From Desulfobulbaceae bacterium BRH_c16a (lineage in GTDB: Bacteria > Desulfobacterota > Desulfobulbia > Desulfobulbales > Desulfocapsaceae), in contig LADS01000060.1 of assembly GCA_000961725.1 (NCBI GenBank), forward strand, positions 48,299 through 112,298: a DNA stretch of 64,000 nucleotides. Reading direction: 5' to 3'. A program made the position numbers and the translations under genes. The notes beneath the pieces are model-generated. The model was not told the origin of the DNA and ran no database searches. It saw only the letters and a program-made list of their open reading frames with translations. Positions 62,774-64,000 of this stretch are shown piece by piece (the stretch's first letter is position 1; the number at the start of each line of letters is the position of its first letter).

Positions 62774-63127
62774 ATGACACCACTGATTGAAAATATTTTC
62801 GCTGCAACAACCGAAATTCGTTATGTCGCAACTTACCTTGATGGAATTCATTCTTCTGCCCAACGCTCTGGACTTGAGAGCGCGAGCAGTTCTGAATCAG
62901 ATAAATATGAAGAACTGATCGTAAATCCAACTCTGTTAAAGTTGGTTACCCAGCGTGGAAATATCGATTGTGGCGGCGCAAACTGGGTCATAATTCGCTA
63001 TGGCAACTTTTACGAACTTGTCATTCCGGTGCCCTCCGGACATGTATCCGTTGGAATTGAATTAACAGGCAATCCATTTTTTATATCTGAGATAGTGCTC
63101 AATATTATCAAACAGACTTTCTCGTGA
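62774..63127 (+). CDS. Hypothetical protein of integron cassette 2
   Basis: 117 residues from the ATG at 62774 (MTPLIENIFAATTEIRYVATYLDGIHSSA), with GGAG eight bases upstream; a GTG six codons earlier is less likely. It has alternating helix and strand with ANWVIIRYGNFYELVIPVPSGHVSVGIELTGNPF. A faint resemblance to roadblock/LC7-type folds is possible but unproven. It occupies cassette 2 (62714-63227, 514 bases) with a 55-base leader. Confidence 0.75.
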   Translation: MTPLIENIFAATTEIRYVATYLDGIHSSAQRSGLESASSSESDKYEELIVNPTLLKLVTQRGNIDCGGANWVIIRYGNFYELVIPVPSGHVSVGIELTGNPFFISEIVLNIIKQTFS

Positions 63128-63169
63128 AGTTCGAAAACAGCATAAAAAACAGATAAAAGAAATGATTTA

Positions 63170-63233
63170 AGTTAACAAAACGTTTCTGCGGAACCCGCGA
63201 AAGGCGCGGGTCTCGCAGAACTTAACGTTCTCG
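63170..63233 (+). mobile_element. attC site 2
   Basis: 64 bases from AGTTAAC (63170-63176) to GTTCTCG (63227-63233). AGTTAAC is the exact complement of the start of its own cassette, GTTAACT at 62713. Stem GTTTCTGCG against CGCAGAAC has one extrahelical T; the inner stem ACCCGCG/CGCGGGT has a short loop. Spacers AAAACG/TTAAC, as in attC 1. Confidence 0.88.
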
Positions 63234-63340
63234 GCGGCTGCGCCGCCGAGAATCGCGGAGCTTGACCAGACACCGCGCACTACACAACCAAGCTACGCTT
63301 GCTTGCGCAGCACACGGCGCTGGTCAGCTCCGCGATTACA
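63228..63340 (+). mobile_element. Putative ORF-less third cassette with attC-like hairpin
   Basis: Starts TTCTCGGCGGC right after the attC 2 cut point and reads immediately into its complement GCCGCCGAGAA (11-base perfect stem, TGC loop). It continues with AATCGCGGAGC-T-TGACCAG (63251-63268) paired to CTGGTCAGCTCCGCGATT (63320-63337) with one extrahelical T. CGAGAAT instead of the expected CGAGAAC at R'' and GATTACA instead of GTTRRRY at R' mean the site is degenerate. Length ~107 bases; no open frame. Confidence 0.6.
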
Positions 63341-63603
63341 TGTTAAAAACAAAAAGAAATAAATTACAGCAAATCCCGTTTTGGCCAGATAGTTGTGTTT
63401 TGGAATTTTACATTCGACCTTCTAACCGATAATGACAGTCAATATTTTGCTTTTCCTTCAGTGACAAAATTTTTCAGCTTCCTTTTCAGCTTATTGCCTT
63501 GCGAAAAGGTAGTTTTCGTCATTTTTGGGACGTAGTAGTCCATTCACCCTGTATATCCAGTTTTTCCAGGGTACGATCTTTGACAACACGGAGCGATCTC
63601 CGG

Positions 63604-64000
63604 TTACGTCCGGCAGACCTCCTTAAGTTCCCGACGTTCATATCCATGGGCTATTGCGCGTAAAATGGTTTCCATGGAATCAACCCGGTAATTGTGGAAA
63701 AATGCACGGATGCTCTCCCACAAATAGCGTTTTGATTCCGCCTGTTGTAATGCCTCCTGGAAAAGCCAACAGCTTAATTGCTGAACCTGATCGATGAGAA
63801 AGGCAAGCATCATGAGAATGGTAAATACCGCACTCAGGTTTTTCTTACCAAGACCATAATTGTGCTCGAGATTGTACCCCTGGTTCTTGAGGGTGTTAAA
63901 AGTTTCATTCTCAACTTTCCACCGGGCACGGCCAGCCCGCATAAGCTCGAACACGTTTTCTTCGGTGATCGTTATATCAGTGACCCAGCTGAATTTCGTG
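63604..64000 (-). CDS. DDE-type transposase, C-terminal part (5' part beyond window)
   Basis: The reverse-strand frame runs from the window edge to a stop at 63604, about 131 residues: TKFSWVTDITITEENVFELMRAGRARWKVENETFNTLKNQGYNLEHNYGLGKKNLSAV, then hydrophobic FTILMMLAFLIDQVQQLSCWLF. FSWVTD... and RxRWKxENExFNxLKNxGY-xxEHNYGxG are the closing catalytic region of an IS transposase (the Glu of the DDE triad lies in WKVENE). The insertion-sequence family is not assigned. The 263 bases between attC-like hairpin and this gene hold no recognised gene; the IS end should lie there. Confidence 0.85.
   Translation of the reverse strand, partial: TKFSWVTDITITEENVFELMRAGRARWKVENETFNTLKNQGYNLEHNYGLGKKNLSAVFTILMMLAFLIDQVQQLSCWLFQEALQQAESKRYLWESIRAFFHNYRVDSMETILRAIAHGYERRELKEVCRT

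Overview
The window looks like a chromosomal segment of a strictly anaerobic, Gram-negative, corrinoid- and selenium-using bacterium, most likely a sulfate-reducer-type Desulfobacterota (Desulfobulbales-like). This rests on an indolepyruvate:ferredoxin oxidoreductase with AMP-forming aryl-CoA ligases, a UGA-encoded selenocysteine in a rhodanese-rubrerythrin protein, a rubredoxin-membrane protein fusion, a cobalamin riboswitch, two B12-type radical SAM enzymes, and outer-membrane/LPS genes (msbA, yrbL, LolA). The taxonomic call is inference from gene content only.

Layout. 1-5.4 kb (minus): iorA-iorB-paaK-ACT-paaK operon for aryl acid/aryl-CoA interconversion. 5.7-9.5 kb: CBS-ACT regulator, double-rubredoxin/DUF2231 membrane protein, an FAD oxidoreductase and the selenoprotein. 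9.7-13.3 kb: a metallo-beta-lactamase remnant, M20 peptidase, an HTH-only plus a full TetR regulator behind a palindromic operator, and a DUF2860 outer-membrane protein. 13.6-17.4 kb: ammonium transporter fused to PAS-GGDEF-EAL, behind a sigma-54 promoter. 17.4-22.8 kb (minus): msbA, yrbL, yciB, UspA and a CPA2 antiporter. 22.9-31.8 kb: hybrid histidine kinase, a tandem IS66-like mini-element with three copies of one target duplication, a YtkA-like protein, a large AsmA-like protein and a Cache-HAMP protein. 31.9-35.9 kb (minus): a cobalamin-riboswitch operon of a TrpD-like phosphoribosyltransferase, a 70-residue protein, a zinc dehydrogenase-CobT fusion and DUF3820. 36-45.8 kb: DUF3108, barrel protein, EamA exporter, vWA/D-serine dehydratase/EAL-HDOD unit, a receiver-domain remnant, an MCP with a cysteine-rich insert, and a zinc ribbon-PilZ protein.

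45.8-61.8 kb is the most striking region: a divergent two-operon biosynthetic locus built like an aryl-polyene-type (APE) cluster. It has an ACP, a one-chain KS-CLF, three hotdog proteins, FabG, an AMP ligase, GT2, an LpxL-like acyltransferase, LolA, an MMPL exporter and a DUF3261 lipoprotein. To these it adds two B12-type radical SAM enzymes and a FakA-FakB (fatty-acid kinase/DegV) fusion. The genes overlap almost throughout, so the product is probably a modified, lipid-anchored polyene or fatty acyl compound exported to the outer membrane.

62.2-63.3 kb holds integron gene cassettes with well-formed attC sites but no integrase in the window, followed by a transposase running off the right edge. 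A family of palindromic intergenic repeats (three copies) and IS66-like ends are scattered through the window. No rRNA, tRNA or CRISPR was seen.
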